The notes below the pieces were generated by a model. It saw only the letters and a program-made list of their open reading frames with translations. It ran no database searches and was not told the DNA's origin. 64,000 bases of DNA from Verrucomicrobiota bacterium (GTDB taxonomy: Bacteria > Verrucomicrobiota > Verrucomicrobiia > Verrucomicrobiales > Verrucomicrobiaceae): assembly GCA_017301975.1 (NCBI GenBank), contig JAFLEI010000004.1:1-64000 (forward strand), written 5' to 3'. A program made the translations under genes and the position numbers. Shown one piece after another: positions 7,784 to 17,308 of the stretch (positions are counted from its first letter, which is position 1; every line of letters begins with the position of its first letter).

Positions 7784-9265
7784 TCACGTCCCGCAAAACG
7801 TCTGGTATGCACCCGGTGCCAGACCTGACGGCATGCCATACTCCGCCTGCTCCTCGCCGGCCTCATACGGCCTCGTCAGCACTCCTAGCAATCGCTGCAT
7901 GACACTCAAATCGCTGCTTTCCACGGCAGCGGCGAGCGCCTCCTCCACCTTGTGATTGCGCGGAATCACCGCCGGATTGTGAGCACGCATGCGCTCTGCA
8001 ACCTCCTCCGCTGACTGTGGCTGCTGCTTCAACCGGGCCTGCCACTGCACATGCCAGATAGCAAATGCCGGCTCCTCCGGCGGAACGGCTTCTGCGGGGT
8101 TTAAAGCGCGGAAGGTATTGGTGAAATCCGCCTTCTGCTCCCGCATCCACACCAGCAGGCTCTCGATCAAGGTACGGTCCGTGGGCTCCTCCGTGAAGAG
8201 GCCCAGCTTGGCGCGCATGCCGGCAAGCCAGTGGCCTTCAAAGGTCGTTTTAAACCCCTCGATCGCCGTATTGGCAATCTCCACGGCCTGCTTTTCATCC
8301 GGGTGCAGGAGCGGCAGCAAGGCCTCCGCCAGGCGGGCGAGATTCCACTGGGCGATCTGGGGCTGGTTGCCATAGGCGTAGCGGCCATTGCGGTCAATGG
8401 AGCTGAACACGGTGGCAGGATCAAACGCATCCATGAAGGCGCAGGGGCCATAGTCGATGGTCTCGCCACTGAGCGCCATGTTGTCGGTGTTCATGACGCC
8501 GTGGATGAAGCCCACGCACTGCCATTGCGCGATGAGCTGCGACTGCCGTTCCATCACCGCCTGCAGCAGCGCGAGGGCGGGCACCTCGGCCCCTGCGTGC
8601 TCGGGATAATGTCGGCGCAGCGTGTAATCCGTGAGCGCCCGGAGCGCGTCTTGGTCCCCATGTGCCGCCGCCCATTCAAAGGTGCCCACGCGGATGTGGC
8701 TGGCCGCGATGCGTGTGAGCACCGCGCCCGGCAGCATCTCCTGGCGCCAGACCTTCTCCCCCGTGGTCACCACAGCCAGGCTGCGTGTGGTGGGGATACC
8801 GAGCGCGTGCATGGCCTCGCTGATGATGTATTCGCGCAGCATGGGTCCCAGCGCCGCGCGACCGTCTCCGCGCCGTGAGAAGGGTGTGGGGCCCGAGCCT
8901 TTGAGCTGCACGTCAAAGCGTTTGCCTGAGGGCGTGATCTGCTCTCCCAGCAGGATCGCACGGCCATCTCCCAAGCCGGTGAAGTTTCCATACTGATGCC
9001 CCGCGTAGGCCTGCGCCAAGGGCGCAGCGCCCTCCGGCAGTTCATTGCCGGCAAAGATCGCCGCCTGCTGCGCCAGTGCCGCGCCGTTCAGCCCCAACTC
9101 TTCCGCCAGCGCGTGATTGAACACCACCATGCGGGGCTCCTTGACTGGTGTGGGCTTGAACGCCTCATGGAGCATCGTCGGCAGGCGCGCGTAGGAATTT
9201 TCCAAATTCCAGCCAGAGGGGCCGGAGGTGGTGGGAGCAGAGGATGAAATCACAGACTCAGACAT
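7784..9265 (-). CDS. selO: Protein adenylyltransferase SelO (YdiU/UPF0061)
   Basis: SelO is a pseudokinase-fold enzyme that transfers AMP from ATP onto Ser/Thr/Tyr of target proteins, linked to redox stress. I start at 9265 (MSESVISSS); the frame is open to 9310. The 493-residue protein shows the family blocks [54 protein letters not shown], and the catalytic-loop-like [25 protein letters not shown]. The start region is divergent from mnmM. Confidence 0.95.
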   Translation of the reverse strand: MSESVISSSAPTTSGPSGWNLENSYARLPTMLHEAFKPTPVKEPRMVVFNHALAEELGLNGAALAQQAAIFAGNELPEGAAPLAQAYAGHQYGNFTGLGDGRAILLGEQITPSGKRFDVQLKGSGPTPFSRRGDGRAALGPMLREYIISEAMHALGIPTTRSLAVVTTGEKVWRQEMLPGAVLTRIAASHIRVGTFEWAAAHGDQDALRALTDYTLRRHYPEHAGAEVPALALLQAVMERQSQLIAQWQCVGFIHGVMNTDNMALSGETIDYGPCAFMDAFDPATVFSSIDRNGRYAYGNQPQIAQWNLARLAEALLPLLHPDEKQAVEIANTAIEGFKTTFEGHWLAGMRAKLGLFTEEPTDRTLIESLLVWMREQKADFTNTFRALNPAEAVPPEEPAFAIWHVQWQARLKQQPQSAEEVAERMRAHNPAVIPRNHKVEEALAAAVESSDLSVMQRLLGVLTRPYEAGEEQAEYGMPSGLAPGAYQTFCGT

Positions 9266-9379
9266 GCAGGGAATACGACCTTCATCCGCCATCCGGAGCC
9301 GCAAGTCCACTGCGCAGACCGTCTCAGGATCGTACCATCCGGCGCTTTATTCCGCCGGTGAAGTCTCTATTCTCTGCGC

Positions 9380-9979
9380 ATGCTTCCCCACAAACCCCAT
9401 CTTGCCAGTCCCAACGGCGGCCTGCCGTCCTCCGTGCTGTGGGCGCAGCTCATGCTTAAAGACCGCCTGAGGCCGGGCGATGTGGTGGTGGATGCGACGA
9501 TGGGCAACGGGCACGACACCCTCTTCCTGACCCAGTGCGTGAGTCCGGGCGGGCATGTGTTTGCCTTCGATGTGCAGGCCACCGCACTGGTGGAAACCGC
9601 GAAGCGTGTGCCGGCGGACATGACCACTCTGATTCACTCCGGGCATGAAACCATGCGCGAGCATGTGCCAGGGGAACTGCATGGCAAAATTAGCGCGATC
9701 ATGTTCAACCTCGGCTACCTTCCGGGCACGGACAAGACACTCATCACCCGCACGGAAACGACGATGACCGCGGTGCAGACGGCGTTGGAGCTCCTCAAGC
9801 CCGGCGGACTGCTCACCATCGCCGTGTATCCCGGTCATGAGGGTGGGGCGGAAGAGGGGCGCAGCATCGCGGTCTGGGCGGCGGGGCTGGAGTCCCGACG
9901 CTATGAGGTGCAGCACCTGCGGCCCATCAACCGTGCGGCCTCCCCGCCGGAGCTGTGGGTGGTGTGGAAGCGGGGATAA
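9380..9979 (+). CDS. Class I SAM methyltransferase, MnmM/YtqB (rRNA_methylase PF06962) family
   Basis: This 199-residue protein carries the YtqB-family signature: DATMGNGHDTLFL (SAM motif I, residues 38-50) and NLGYLPGTDK. Family members studied in Gram-positive bacteria methylate nm5U34 of tRNA to mnm5U34 (MnmM). That function is established for relatives and inferred here. It is a free-standing single-domain version and full length. Confidence 0.87.
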   Translation: MLPHKPHLASPNGGLPSSVLWAQLMLKDRLRPGDVVVDATMGNGHDTLFLTQCVSPGGHVFAFDVQATALVETAKRVPADMTTLIHSGHETMREHVPGELHGKISAIMFNLGYLPGTDKTLITRTETTMTAVQTALELLKPGGLLTIAVYPGHEGGAEEGRSIAVWAAGLESRRYEVQHLRPINRAASPPELWVVWKRG

Positions 9980-10069
9980 AAATACAGATACGATTGTGTG
10001 CGGGCACCACTCCCTGGCCCCGCTGTACTTGCAGAAGTCCGCATCTCCGCCTAGCTGGAGGTCACGCGC

Positions 10070-11017
10070 ATGGCCAACCTCGACTACCTCAGCATTCTCT
10101 CCGTGGCTGTGCCAGTCTATCTCACGATGGGCGCCGGGGCGCTGGCCCGCCGGACCGGCCTGCTGAAACCGGAGGCGGACACCAGCCTCATGAGGCTCTC
10201 CGTGATGATGCTCACACCCGCGTTGATCATCGAGCGCGTGGTGGGGAACCCCGCCGTGATGAGACTGCCGCCGGTGCTGCTGGCCGCCGGGCTGGGCTAT
10301 GGGCTCGTGGCGCTAGGCATCGCGCTCACCTATTTCGTGGCACCGCTGATCGGCCTGAAGAAGGGCGAGGGGCGCCGCACTTTCAGCGTGGCCTGCGGTC
10401 TGCAGAATTATGGATTCGTGGCCATCCCGATCGTGACCGCCCTGTTTCCAGACAAGGGGACACTGGGCGTGCTCTTCACCTTCACGCTCGGGGTGGAGCT
10501 GGCCTGCTGGACCGCCGGGGTGGGGCTGCTGACGGGTTTGGACAAAGCCCCGTGGCGGCTGGCGCTTAACGCACCGGTGATCACCATTTTGAGCTCGCTG
10601 CTGCTGAACTTCACGGGGCTGCATGTGCATGTGCCGCAGATCGCGCACAACACCTTCACCATGCTGGGTGCCTGCGCGGTGCCGCTGGCGGTGCTGCTCA
10701 TCGGCGCGTCCATCGCGGATCTCTGGGGGCAGGGGGAAATGCAGTGGAAGGTGGCTGTCGTCAGCCCGATCCTGCGGCTGGGCATCATCCCGATCGCCTT
10801 TCTGGTGGTGGCGTATCATCTGCCGCTGAGCGCGGAATTGAAGCGCGTCATTGTCGTGCAGGCGGCCATGCCCTCTGCCGTGTTTAACATCATGATCGCC
10901 CGCCTCTACGGCGGCCATGCCACCACGGCCGTGCAGGTGGTGATCGCCACCACGGTGGTGAGCTGCATTTCCACACCTCTCGTCATCGCGTGGGGGCTGA
11001 GGCTGGTCGGCGTATGA
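10070..11017 (+). CDS. AEC (auxin efflux carrier) family transporter
   Basis: This 315-residue integral membrane protein has about ten hydrophobic segments in two halves, with the family pattern MGAGALARRTGLLKPEAD near the N terminus and CGLQNYGFVAIPI in the first half. AEC proteins export or import organic acids such as malate. The stop overlaps the start of the next transporter gene (ATGA), so the two are translationally coupled. Confidence 0.87.
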   Translation: MANLDYLSILSVAVPVYLTMGAGALARRTGLLKPEADTSLMRLSVMMLTPALIIERVVGNPAVMRLPPVLLAAGLGYGLVALGIALTYFVAPLIGLKKGEGRRTFSVACGLQNYGFVAIPIVTALFPDKGTLGVLFTFTLGVELACWTAGVGLLTGLDKAPWRLALNAPVITILSSLLLNFTGLHVHVPQIAHNTFTMLGACAVPLAVLLIGASIADLWGQGEMQWKVAVVSPILRLGIIPIAFLVVAYHLPLSAELKRVIVVQAAMPSAVFNIMIARLYGGHATTAVQVVIATTVVSCISTPLVIAWGLRLVGV

Positions 11018-11913
11018 ATCTGCCCTGGTACCTGCTCTTCCCGCTCGTTGCCGCCGTCGGTTACGCCATTGCCTCGCTGCTGTTGAAAAAGGCGCTGGTG
11101 GAAGGCGCACACCCGATGGCCTGCTTTCACATCAACAACTGGACCAGCACGCTTGCGTTTCTGCCGCTGGCGTTCTTTGAAACGCAGCCCGTCCACTGGC
11201 AGGAATGGTATGTGCCCGTGGGACTGGGCACGCTGTTTTTCATCGGTGGCTGGTTCACCTTCATCGCCATGCAGCGCGGGGATGTGTCGCTCGTCACGCC
11301 GGTGCTGGGGTCCAAGGTCGTGTTTGTCGCCCTGGGTGCCAGCCTGTTCATCACCGACAGCATGAAGCCGCTGATGTGGGTGGCCGCCATCATCACCACG
11401 GGCGGGATCTTCCTGATGAGCGCCACCGATTTCAAGACTCCCAAAGGCGCACGGCTCGCCGGGCCGGTGGTCATGGCGCTCATCAGCGCCGCACTCTATG
11501 CCTTCGCGGATGTGTTCCTGCAAAAGTGGGCGCCTTCATTCGGCCCGAAAACCTTTCTGACGATCCTGTCCGGCACCACCGGTGTGCTCTCGCTCCTCTC
11601 GATGACGCTGCTGCCCAATCGCCCGCCGATTCCATGGAATCGTGCCACGCGTTGGTCGCTCGGCGGCAGCGCGCTCATCGCTGCACAATCGATGACCCTG
11701 GGACTTTCCCTCGCTTACTTCAATGACGCTGTGGGCGTGAATGTCGTGTATGCGACGCGTGGCATGTGGAGCCTCGCTGTGGTGGCAGTGCTGGGGCCGC
11801 TGCTGGGCAACCGCGAGCGCCATGAATCTGGCAAGGCCTATGGCATCCGCATTGTCGCCGCAGTGCTGCTCATGGTCGGCGTCATTTGTGCGGTGATCTC
11901 CCGCATGAAATAG
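11014..11913 (+). CDS. DMT-superfamily transporter (EamA family)
   Basis: The 299-residue product has ten predicted membrane segments arranged as two EamA repeats, each beginning with a pattern such as LLKKALVEGAHPMACFHINNW or ISAALYAFADVFLQKW. I start at 11014, overlapping the AEC stop, rather than at the upstream in-frame start. The substrate is unknown. Coupling to an AEC transporter suggests a shared metabolite class, but that is inference. Confidence 0.87.
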   Translation: MNLPWYLLFPLVAAVGYAIASLLLKKALVEGAHPMACFHINNWTSTLAFLPLAFFETQPVHWQEWYVPVGLGTLFFIGGWFTFIAMQRGDVSLVTPVLGSKVVFVALGASLFITDSMKPLMWVAAIITTGGIFLMSATDFKTPKGARLAGPVVMALISAALYAFADVFLQKWAPSFGPKTFLTILSGTTGVLSLLSMTLLPNRPPIPWNRATRWSLGGSALIAAQSMTLGLSLAYFNDAVGVNVVYATRGMWSLAVVAVLGPLLGNRERHESGKAYGIRIVAAVLLMVGVICAVISRMK

Positions 11914-12150
11914 CCACGCAGCCGGGTTCCTGCGGAACAAGGGCGGGCGTCAAAAGCAGCGTATCGCAGGGCAAACCGCAGGCCAAGAGCGAAGCGCGGC
12001 AATCCCTTGCGGCACAGGGACAAGGCTTTTTTGAGCGCCCATCCGTAATCTGGGTGGGGCGCGGGCCCGAAAGATTGATTTGATCACTTTCACCCCCAAG
12101 GCGTCTAACCCCAGCGTCAACTCGTCATCTCTCCTCATCCCCCGAATCTC

Positions 12151-13479
12151 ATGCACACTCCACTTCGCCTCCTGCTCGTCATGCTGGTGGCGGTAGGGGC
12201 TGGCACCCCGCTGCTCGCGGCCACGACGTCCTCCAAGGGGAAAAAGTCGTCCAAAACGCCGACTTCCGCCAAAAAAACGACCCCGGCCAAGCCCAAGTCC
12301 GACGACACCCCCGCCAAGTCTGATGCGTCGGCGACTGCGACCCAAAAGGCCCCGGAACCTGTCAACGAAGATCCTGCCACCTCCGTCCCCACGCCTGCCG
12401 TCGTCTCCACTCTGAGCATTGCCGACATCCGCGACTTCGACAGCTACCCCAAGCAGATCCAGAGCCTGGTACAGAGCTGCCTTGCGCTTACGCATCTGGA
12501 CCTCGGCTATCTCTACGGCTCGCATGAGCCCAGCAAGGGCGGCATGGACTGCTCCGGCACCATCTATCACGTGCTGCACTTCCAGGGCCTGAAGGACGTG
12601 CCGCGTCAGTCCGACGAGATGTGCAACTGGGTGGACAAAAAATCCCAGCTCCACCTCACACCCACCGCCAAGGATTTCGACAGCGAGGAATTCAAAGACC
12701 TCAAGCCCGGTGACCTCCTCTTCTGGACCAACAGCCTCGAAACCACTCGCAAGCTGCCCGTGACCCACGTCATGGTTTACCTCGGCAAGCTCAAGAAAAG
12801 CGGCAAACGCGTCGTCTTCGGCTCCAGCGACGGCCGCAGCTACATGGGCGAGCGCCGCAGCGGCGTCAGCGTCTTCGACTTCACCCTCCCGCGCCCCGAC
12901 AGCCCCAAGCACTTCTACGGCTACGGCCCAACTCCGGGACTGCTGCCGCCTGAGCCGAAGCCCGCCGAAGCCGAGAAGCCGGTGATCGCGGCGGTCACGC
13001 CAGCGCCTGCGGTGAAAGAATCGCCCGCTGCGAAAGACACTGCCGTAGTCAAAGCGTCGGTCACGGAGCCGACAGCGGCGACTCCGAAAACTTCCCCCGC
13101 GTCGCAGGAAAGTCCCGTGTCCAAGACTGTGGCATCCAACGAACCCGCCGCGGCGAAGGAAACGCCCGCAGTCAAAGAAGAACCACCCCAACCCAAGGAG
13201 GAGGTGCGCAAGGCCGTCACGTTATCGACGGACGCGCCTGAGACATCCACCGCAGCCGCCAGCGATTCAAAACCCGAGGTCAAGAAAACCGCCGTCGCCT
13301 CCGCAGACGTTAAATCAACGTCATCCGCCAAACCCAAGACCTCCAGCACAACCAAGAAACGCTCCGCGACCATCGCCAGCAAACCCCGCCGCCGCACGCC
13401 CGCAGCGCCGCCAAAGAGCGTCATTGAGCAGAAGGTTGAGCGGGCTGTGAGCTCGGTGAGAAGGTTTTTTCAGCAGTAA
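12151..13479 (+). CDS. Secreted NlpC/P60 peptidase with long basic low-complexity tail
   Basis: The 442-residue protein has a signal peptide (residues 1-24), a Lys/Ser/Thr/Pro linker, then an NlpC/P60 cysteine peptidase domain at about 90-250. The catalytic Cys134 lies in GGMDCSG and His206 in VTHVMVYLG. Such enzymes cut peptidoglycan stem peptides. Residues 260-440 are an unusual Ala/Lys/Pro/Ser/Thr tail with many K-P and S-K-P pairs, ending in a basic helix (IEQKVERAVSSVRRFFQQ). The tail may bind wall polymers; that is inference. Confidence 0.88.
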   Translation: MHTPLRLLLVMLVAVGAGTPLLAATTSSKGKKSSKTPTSAKKTTPAKPKSDDTPAKSDASATATQKAPEPVNEDPATSVPTPAVVSTLSIADIRDFDSYPKQIQSLVQSCLALTHLDLGYLYGSHEPSKGGMDCSGTIYHVLHFQGLKDVPRQSDEMCNWVDKKSQLHLTPTAKDFDSEEFKDLKPGDLLFWTNSLETTRKLPVTHVMVYLGKLKKSGKRVVFGSSDGRSYMGERRSGVSVFDFTLPRPDSPKHFYGYGPTPGLLPPEPKPAEAEKPVIAAVTPAPAVKESPAAKDTAVVKASVTEPTAATPKTSPASQESPVSKTVASNEPAAAKETPAVKEEPPQPKEEVRKAVTLSTDAPETSTAAASDSKPEVKKTAVASADVKSTSSAKPKTSSTTKKRSATIASKPRRRTPAAPPKSVIEQKVERAVSSVRRFFQQ

Positions 13480-13702
13480 GGAGCGACTCCCTTGGTGTTT
13501 GCTGGACGGATTGAGAGAAATCACCGGACATGCGCGCAACTGGGCAGGCTCCTCGGTGCACCCAGTGGTCGATCACAGCGCGAAATGGGATGACTGAATC
13601 TGAGTCTTGGGGTAGCTGCATCGGCGGGGTCTGGAAAGCGGGTGCTTTTTGTGGACGCCCGCCCAGAACCGGCTGAAGCCGGGAGTACCCTACCCAGCCC
13701 TC

Positions 13703-14398
13703 ATGCGTCGCCTCGATCAACTGCTCTCCGCCCTCGGTTACTGCTCACGCCGGGAGGCGATGGCGTTTGTGAAAGACGGGCGGGTGAAGCTGGGCGGAGT
13801 GGTGGTGAAACGCTCCGACCAGCGGGTGGATGCGGCGCAGATCACGGTGGATGACCAGCCGCTGGAAGCGCCTGACGGACTGCTGGCGATGTTTCACAAG
13901 CCGGTGGGTTACTCCTGCACGCACAGCGCGGATGAAGGCCCGAACATTTATGAGCTGCTGCCCTCCCACTGGCCGGACCGCAACCCCGCAGTCACGAGCG
14001 TGGGCCGTCTCGACAAAGACACGAGCGGGCTGCTGCTGGTGACGGACATTGGCAGTCTGGTGCATCGCTACACCTCGCCGAAATCGGACGTTGAGAAGAC
14101 GTATCTGGTGGAAGTGGACAAGGTGCTTGATCCGGCGCTGAAGGATGTCTTTGCCAAAGGCGACCTCATGCTCCGCAGCGAGGAGAAGCCCTGCCTGCCG
14201 GCGCGTCTGGAGATTGTCTCGGAGCTCACGGCGCGGCTCACTCTCACGGAAGGCCGCTACCATCAGGTGCGGCGGATGTTTGCGAGCCAGGGCTGGCAGG
14301 TGGAGAAGCTGCACCGCGAGCGCTTTGGCCCATATGAGCTGGGAGATCTGGCGGAGGGGGAGTGGCGGATGCTTTCGCTGGAACATGTGCCGCGCTGA
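13703..14398 (+). CDS. rsuA: 16S rRNA pseudouridine synthase, RsuA family
   Basis: The 231-residue protein has an N-terminal S4 RNA-binding domain (MRRLDQLLSALGYCSRREAM) and an RsuA/RluB-type catalytic domain with SVGRLDKDTSGLLLVT, whose Asp is the catalytic residue, and EGRYHQVRRMFAS. RsuA modifies U516 of 16S rRNA, while near relatives act on 23S rRNA. I favour RsuA by length and motif. I chose the start at the S4 domain; the open frame upstream to 13649 lacks conservation signals. Confidence 0.88.
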   Translation: MRRLDQLLSALGYCSRREAMAFVKDGRVKLGGVVVKRSDQRVDAAQITVDDQPLEAPDGLLAMFHKPVGYSCTHSADEGPNIYELLPSHWPDRNPAVTSVGRLDKDTSGLLLVTDIGSLVHRYTSPKSDVEKTYLVEVDKVLDPALKDVFAKGDLMLRSEEKPCLPARLEIVSELTARLTLTEGRYHQVRRMFASQGWQVEKLHRERFGPYELGDLAEGEWRMLSLEHVPR

Positions 14399-14413
14399 AT
14401 GCGTTCAGGCAGC

Positions 14414-15868
14414 ATGAAACCGCTGCTCTCTTTTATCGCGCTGGCCCTCACCACCCTCGCGTTCGCAGACCGTCCGAACATCCTGCTCGTGCTGGATGAT
14501 GATCTGGGATACGGCGATCTGGGATGCTATGGGGCGAAGGATGTACTGACGCCGAACGTGGACCGGTTTGCCGCGGAGGGGCTGCGCTTTACCTCGTGCT
14601 ATGCCGGGCATCCGAACTGCTCGCCTTCGCGCACGGCGATCATGACGGGGCGCACGCCGACGCGCGTGGGTGTGCGGGACTGGATTCCGGAGGAGTCGCC
14701 GGTGCACATGCGGCGCAGTGAGATCACGATCGCGAAGCTGCTGCATGAGGCGGGCTATGCGACGTGCCATGCGGGGAAGTGGCACATGAACGGGGAGTTT
14801 AACCAGCCGACGCAGCCGCAGCCGAACGACCACGGCTTTGACCACTGGTTCGCCACCCACAACAACGCCTACCCCAATCACCACAATCCGGACAACTTTG
14901 TGCGCAACGGCACGGCGGTGGGCAAGCTGGAGGGCTACGCGGCGCATCTGGTGGTGGATGAGGCAATGCGCTGGCTGGAGGCGCGGGACAAGAGCAGGCC
15001 TTTCTTTGCCTATGTGTGTCTGCATGAGCCGCATGAGCCCATCGCTTCAGACGCGAAGTACACCGCGCTGTATCCCTCCGATGATCCGAGCTACAGCGGG
15101 CATCATGGCAACATCTCGCAGATGGACGATGCGTTTGGACGGCTGATGAAGAAGCTGGATGACGAGGGGCTGCGGGAGAGCACGCTGGTGCTGTTCACCA
15201 GCGACAACGGCCCTGCGATCACCGCGCAGCATCCGCACGGCTCGGCGGGACCGCTGCGCGATAAGAAAGGCAGCATGTGGGAGGGTGGCATCCGCATCCC
15301 CGGCATCCTGCGCTGGCCGGGGAAGACGAAGCCAGGGACGGTGAGCGATGAGCCGATCAGCGGGGTGGATTTTCTGCCAACGATGTGCGCAATCGCCGGA
15401 GTGCAGGCGCCGCAGGATCGTGCGCTGGATGGTGCGAGCTGGCTGCCGGTGCTGGAAGGCGGCAAGGTGGAGCGCAAGACGCCGCTGTACTGGCACTTCA
15501 ACCGCGCCACCAGCGAACCCAAGGTGGCCATGCGCGTGGGCTCCTGGAAGATCCTGGCCACGCTGGACAAACCTGCGGCGGCACGCGGCAATGACATCAC
15601 GGAGCAAACCGAGAGTGATTTCAAGACGGCGAAGCTGCAGGACTTCCTGCTGTTTGATCTCAGCAAAGACATCGGCGAGACGCACAATCTGGCGGCGGCA
15701 GAGCCTGCCAAACTGGCGGAGCTGAAGGAACTGCTGCAGGCGAAATACGCCGAGGTGCAGAATGAGTCGCCCATGTGGCCGGCATGGAAGTTCACCGGAG
15801 CCGAGGGAAAGAAGATCGAATGGCCCGACTACGTGAGGCGAAAAAAAGCAGCGCCCAAGAAACCTTGA
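14414..15868 (+). CDS. Secreted type I sulfatase
   Basis: This 484-residue protein starts with a signal peptide (MKPLLSFIALALTTLAFA), followed by metal-binding Asp residues in NILLVLDDDLGYGD. The sulfatase signature CSPSRTAIMTGR has Cys69, the residue converted to formylglycine, and is followed by KWHMNG and LFTSDNGP. It hydrolyses sulfate esters, probably on polysaccharides, in the periplasm or outside. The start at 14414 follows rsuA by 15 bases. An anaerobic (anSME-type) or FGE maturase is needed and is not next to it. Confidence 0.93.
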   Translation: MKPLLSFIALALTTLAFADRPNILLVLDDDLGYGDLGCYGAKDVLTPNVDRFAAEGLRFTSCYAGHPNCSPSRTAIMTGRTPTRVGVRDWIPEESPVHMRRSEITIAKLLHEAGYATCHAGKWHMNGEFNQPTQPQPNDHGFDHWFATHNNAYPNHHNPDNFVRNGTAVGKLEGYAAHLVVDEAMRWLEARDKSRPFFAYVCLHEPHEPIASDAKYTALYPSDDPSYSGHHGNISQMDDAFGRLMKKLDDEGLRESTLVLFTSDNGPAITAQHPHGSAGPLRDKKGSMWEGGIRIPGILRWPGKTKPGTVSDEPISGVDFLPTMCAIAGVQAPQDRALDGASWLPVLEGGKVERKTPLYWHFNRATSEPKVAMRVGSWKILATLDKPAAARGNDITEQTESDFKTAKLQDFLLFDLSKDIGETHNLAAAEPAKLAELKELLQAKYAEVQNESPMWPAWKFTGAEGKKIEWPDYVRRKKAAPKKP

Positions 15869-15875
15869 GCGCTGC
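15840..15875 (-). terminator. Intrinsic terminator for the lipoprotein gene, inside the sulfatase 3' end
   Basis: On the minus strand, GCAGCGC and GCGCTGC (15869-15875 and 15848-15854) form a 7-base stem followed by seven T (complement of 15841-15847). It sits 32 bases after the stop of the leftward lipoprotein gene and overlaps the last codons of the convergent sulfatase. Confidence 0.7.
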
Positions 15876-15906
15876 GTAAGTGCGAACGGGAAAACGGACG
15901 GACGGA

Positions 15907-16482
15907 TCAATGGTGATGTCCGCCGCTGTGGCCGCCACTGTGACCGCCGAAGGAATGACCGCCACCGCCAAAGCTGTGGCTACCGCCACTGAAGCTATGT
16001 CCGCTGTGGCCGCCCCCGAAGGAACCGCTGTGCGTGGTATGACCGCCGAACGTGGAACCGCCCAAGTGGTGGCTGGCAAAGGTCTGGCTGCCTAGAGAGG
16101 GGCTGCGAAAGCTGCTGCCAAAGGAGGAAAGATTGCTGCGACCGAAGTATGGCGAACTGTTGTGGTGGTATCTGTTGTATCCAACGTTGCCGTAATTCCC
16201 GAAGCTGCCCAATGAGCGGTAGCTGCTGGGATAGTAGCCCCTGTTATAGTAGTTATTATAAACATAGGGACGTGAGTACCCGCCGTAGTAACCACCGAGG
16301 CCGAGGCCACCCAAGCCCAGCAGGGGGCTGGAATAGTAACTGTTGTTGTAGTAGCTGCTGCCGTAACCGCCGTAGCCACCGTACCCTCCGTAGCCATAAC
16401 CTGGATATCCGTACATATCGCAGGAGGAGAGTGAAAAGGCGGCCATCAGAGCGCCGCCAAGCAAGAGAAGTTTCGTTTTCAT
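15907..16482 (-). CDS. Gly/Tyr/Ser/His-rich lipoprotein
   Basis: Starting at 16482, the 191-residue product has a lipoprotein signal peptide with lipobox LSSC (Cys21). The mature protein has almost no ordinary globular sequence. It opens with a GYGGYGGYGGYG run, continues as a Tyr/Asn/Ser-rich stretch, and ends in His/Gly/Ser repeats of the type GGSHSFGGGGHSFGGHS with a terminal HHH. The composition suggests a disordered, adhesive or metal-binding surface protein. No family is recognised and the function is unknown. Confidence 0.8.
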   Translation of the reverse strand: MKTKLLLLGGALMAAFSLSSCDMYGYPGYGYGGYGGYGGYGSSYYNNSYYSSPLLGLGGLGLGGYYGGYSRPYVYNNYYNRGYYPSSYRSLGSFGNYGNVGYNRYHHNSSPYFGRSNLSSFGSSFRSPSLGSQTFASHHLGGSTFGGHTTHSGSFGGGHSGHSFSGGSHSFGGGGHSFGGHSGGHSGGHHH

Positions 16483-16615
16483 GACAATACATTCGACGCC
16501 GGGCCTCAGCATGTATTCAGAAATAATTACGCGTTCCTTGAAAACCAAGCATGACCCGAAGTTGAACGCAGCCGGCAGCCGTGGATGGTGGCCGCTTTTT
16601 CCCAGCTATTTCATC

Positions 16616-17305
16616 ATGTCCGCCGAATCTGTCACCTCTGCCATTCTGTTCACGCTTACCCCCGAAGAAGCCCGGGTGATGGGCTGCCTGATCGAGAAAG
16701 AAATCACGCTTCCGGACTATTATCCGATGACGCTGAATGCGCTGGTCACCGCCTGCAATCAAACGACCAATCGCGACCCCATCGTGCGCTATGATGAACG
16801 CACCGTGCTGCGTGCTTTGGAGTCGATGAAATCCCACGGTTACGTTTTTGAAGTCAATATCGTGGGCGGCCGCACCCTGAAGTACCGACACAACCTGAAG
16901 GGCAAGCTGCAAGGTCTGGAACGCCCCCACATGGCGCTGCTGTGCATGCTGATGCTGCGCGGATCACAGACCGCCGGCGAACTGCGCCAGCGCACCGAGC
17001 GCTTGTTTGAATTTCCGGACATGCCCAGCGTGGAAAACGCGCTGGCGGAGCTGATCGGTTACAACGAAGGCCCGCTGGTGCAGTGCATTCCCGCAGGCCC
17101 GGGGCAGCGTGTGGCGCAGTTCATGCATCTCCTCTGTGGCGAGGTGGCAGGCGCAGCCGCCGCCACGATCTCCGCCCATGCCCCGGCAGCGCCGGTCGTG
17201 GAAGATTCATCCGATGCGGACTGGCGCGCGAGGATGGAGGCGGAGATCACGCTGCTGAAGGCGCAGGTGTCACGGCTGCAGACGTTGATCGGCGCGGTGA
17301 AGTAA
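16616..17305 (+). CDS. YceH-family protein (DUF480)
   Basis: The 229-residue protein matches the DUF480 pattern: LTPEEARVMGCLIEKEITLPDYYPMTLNALVTACNQ near the N terminus, R-x-P near DPIVRYDE, and a second winged-helix region with LRQRTERLFEF. The C terminus is a short coiled coil (ARMEAEITLLKAQVSRLQTLI). DUF480 proteins contain two winged-helix domains. Their role is unsettled. The start at 16616 replaces a longer open frame whose first 45 codons look non-coding. Confidence 0.87.
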   Translation: MSAESVTSAILFTLTPEEARVMGCLIEKEITLPDYYPMTLNALVTACNQTTNRDPIVRYDERTVLRALESMKSHGYVFEVNIVGGRTLKYRHNLKGKLQGLERPHMALLCMLMLRGSQTAGELRQRTERLFEFPDMPSVENALAELIGYNEGPLVQCIPAGPGQRVAQFMHLLCGEVAGAAAATISAHAPAAPVVEDSSDADWRARMEAEITLLKAQVSRLQTLIGAVK

Positions 17306-17308
17306 GCC

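Noticed and set aside
12020..12060. Terminator after the EamA gene
   Set aside because: A T run precedes rather than follows the GC-rich hairpin, so it does not make a proper intrinsic terminator on the plus strand.
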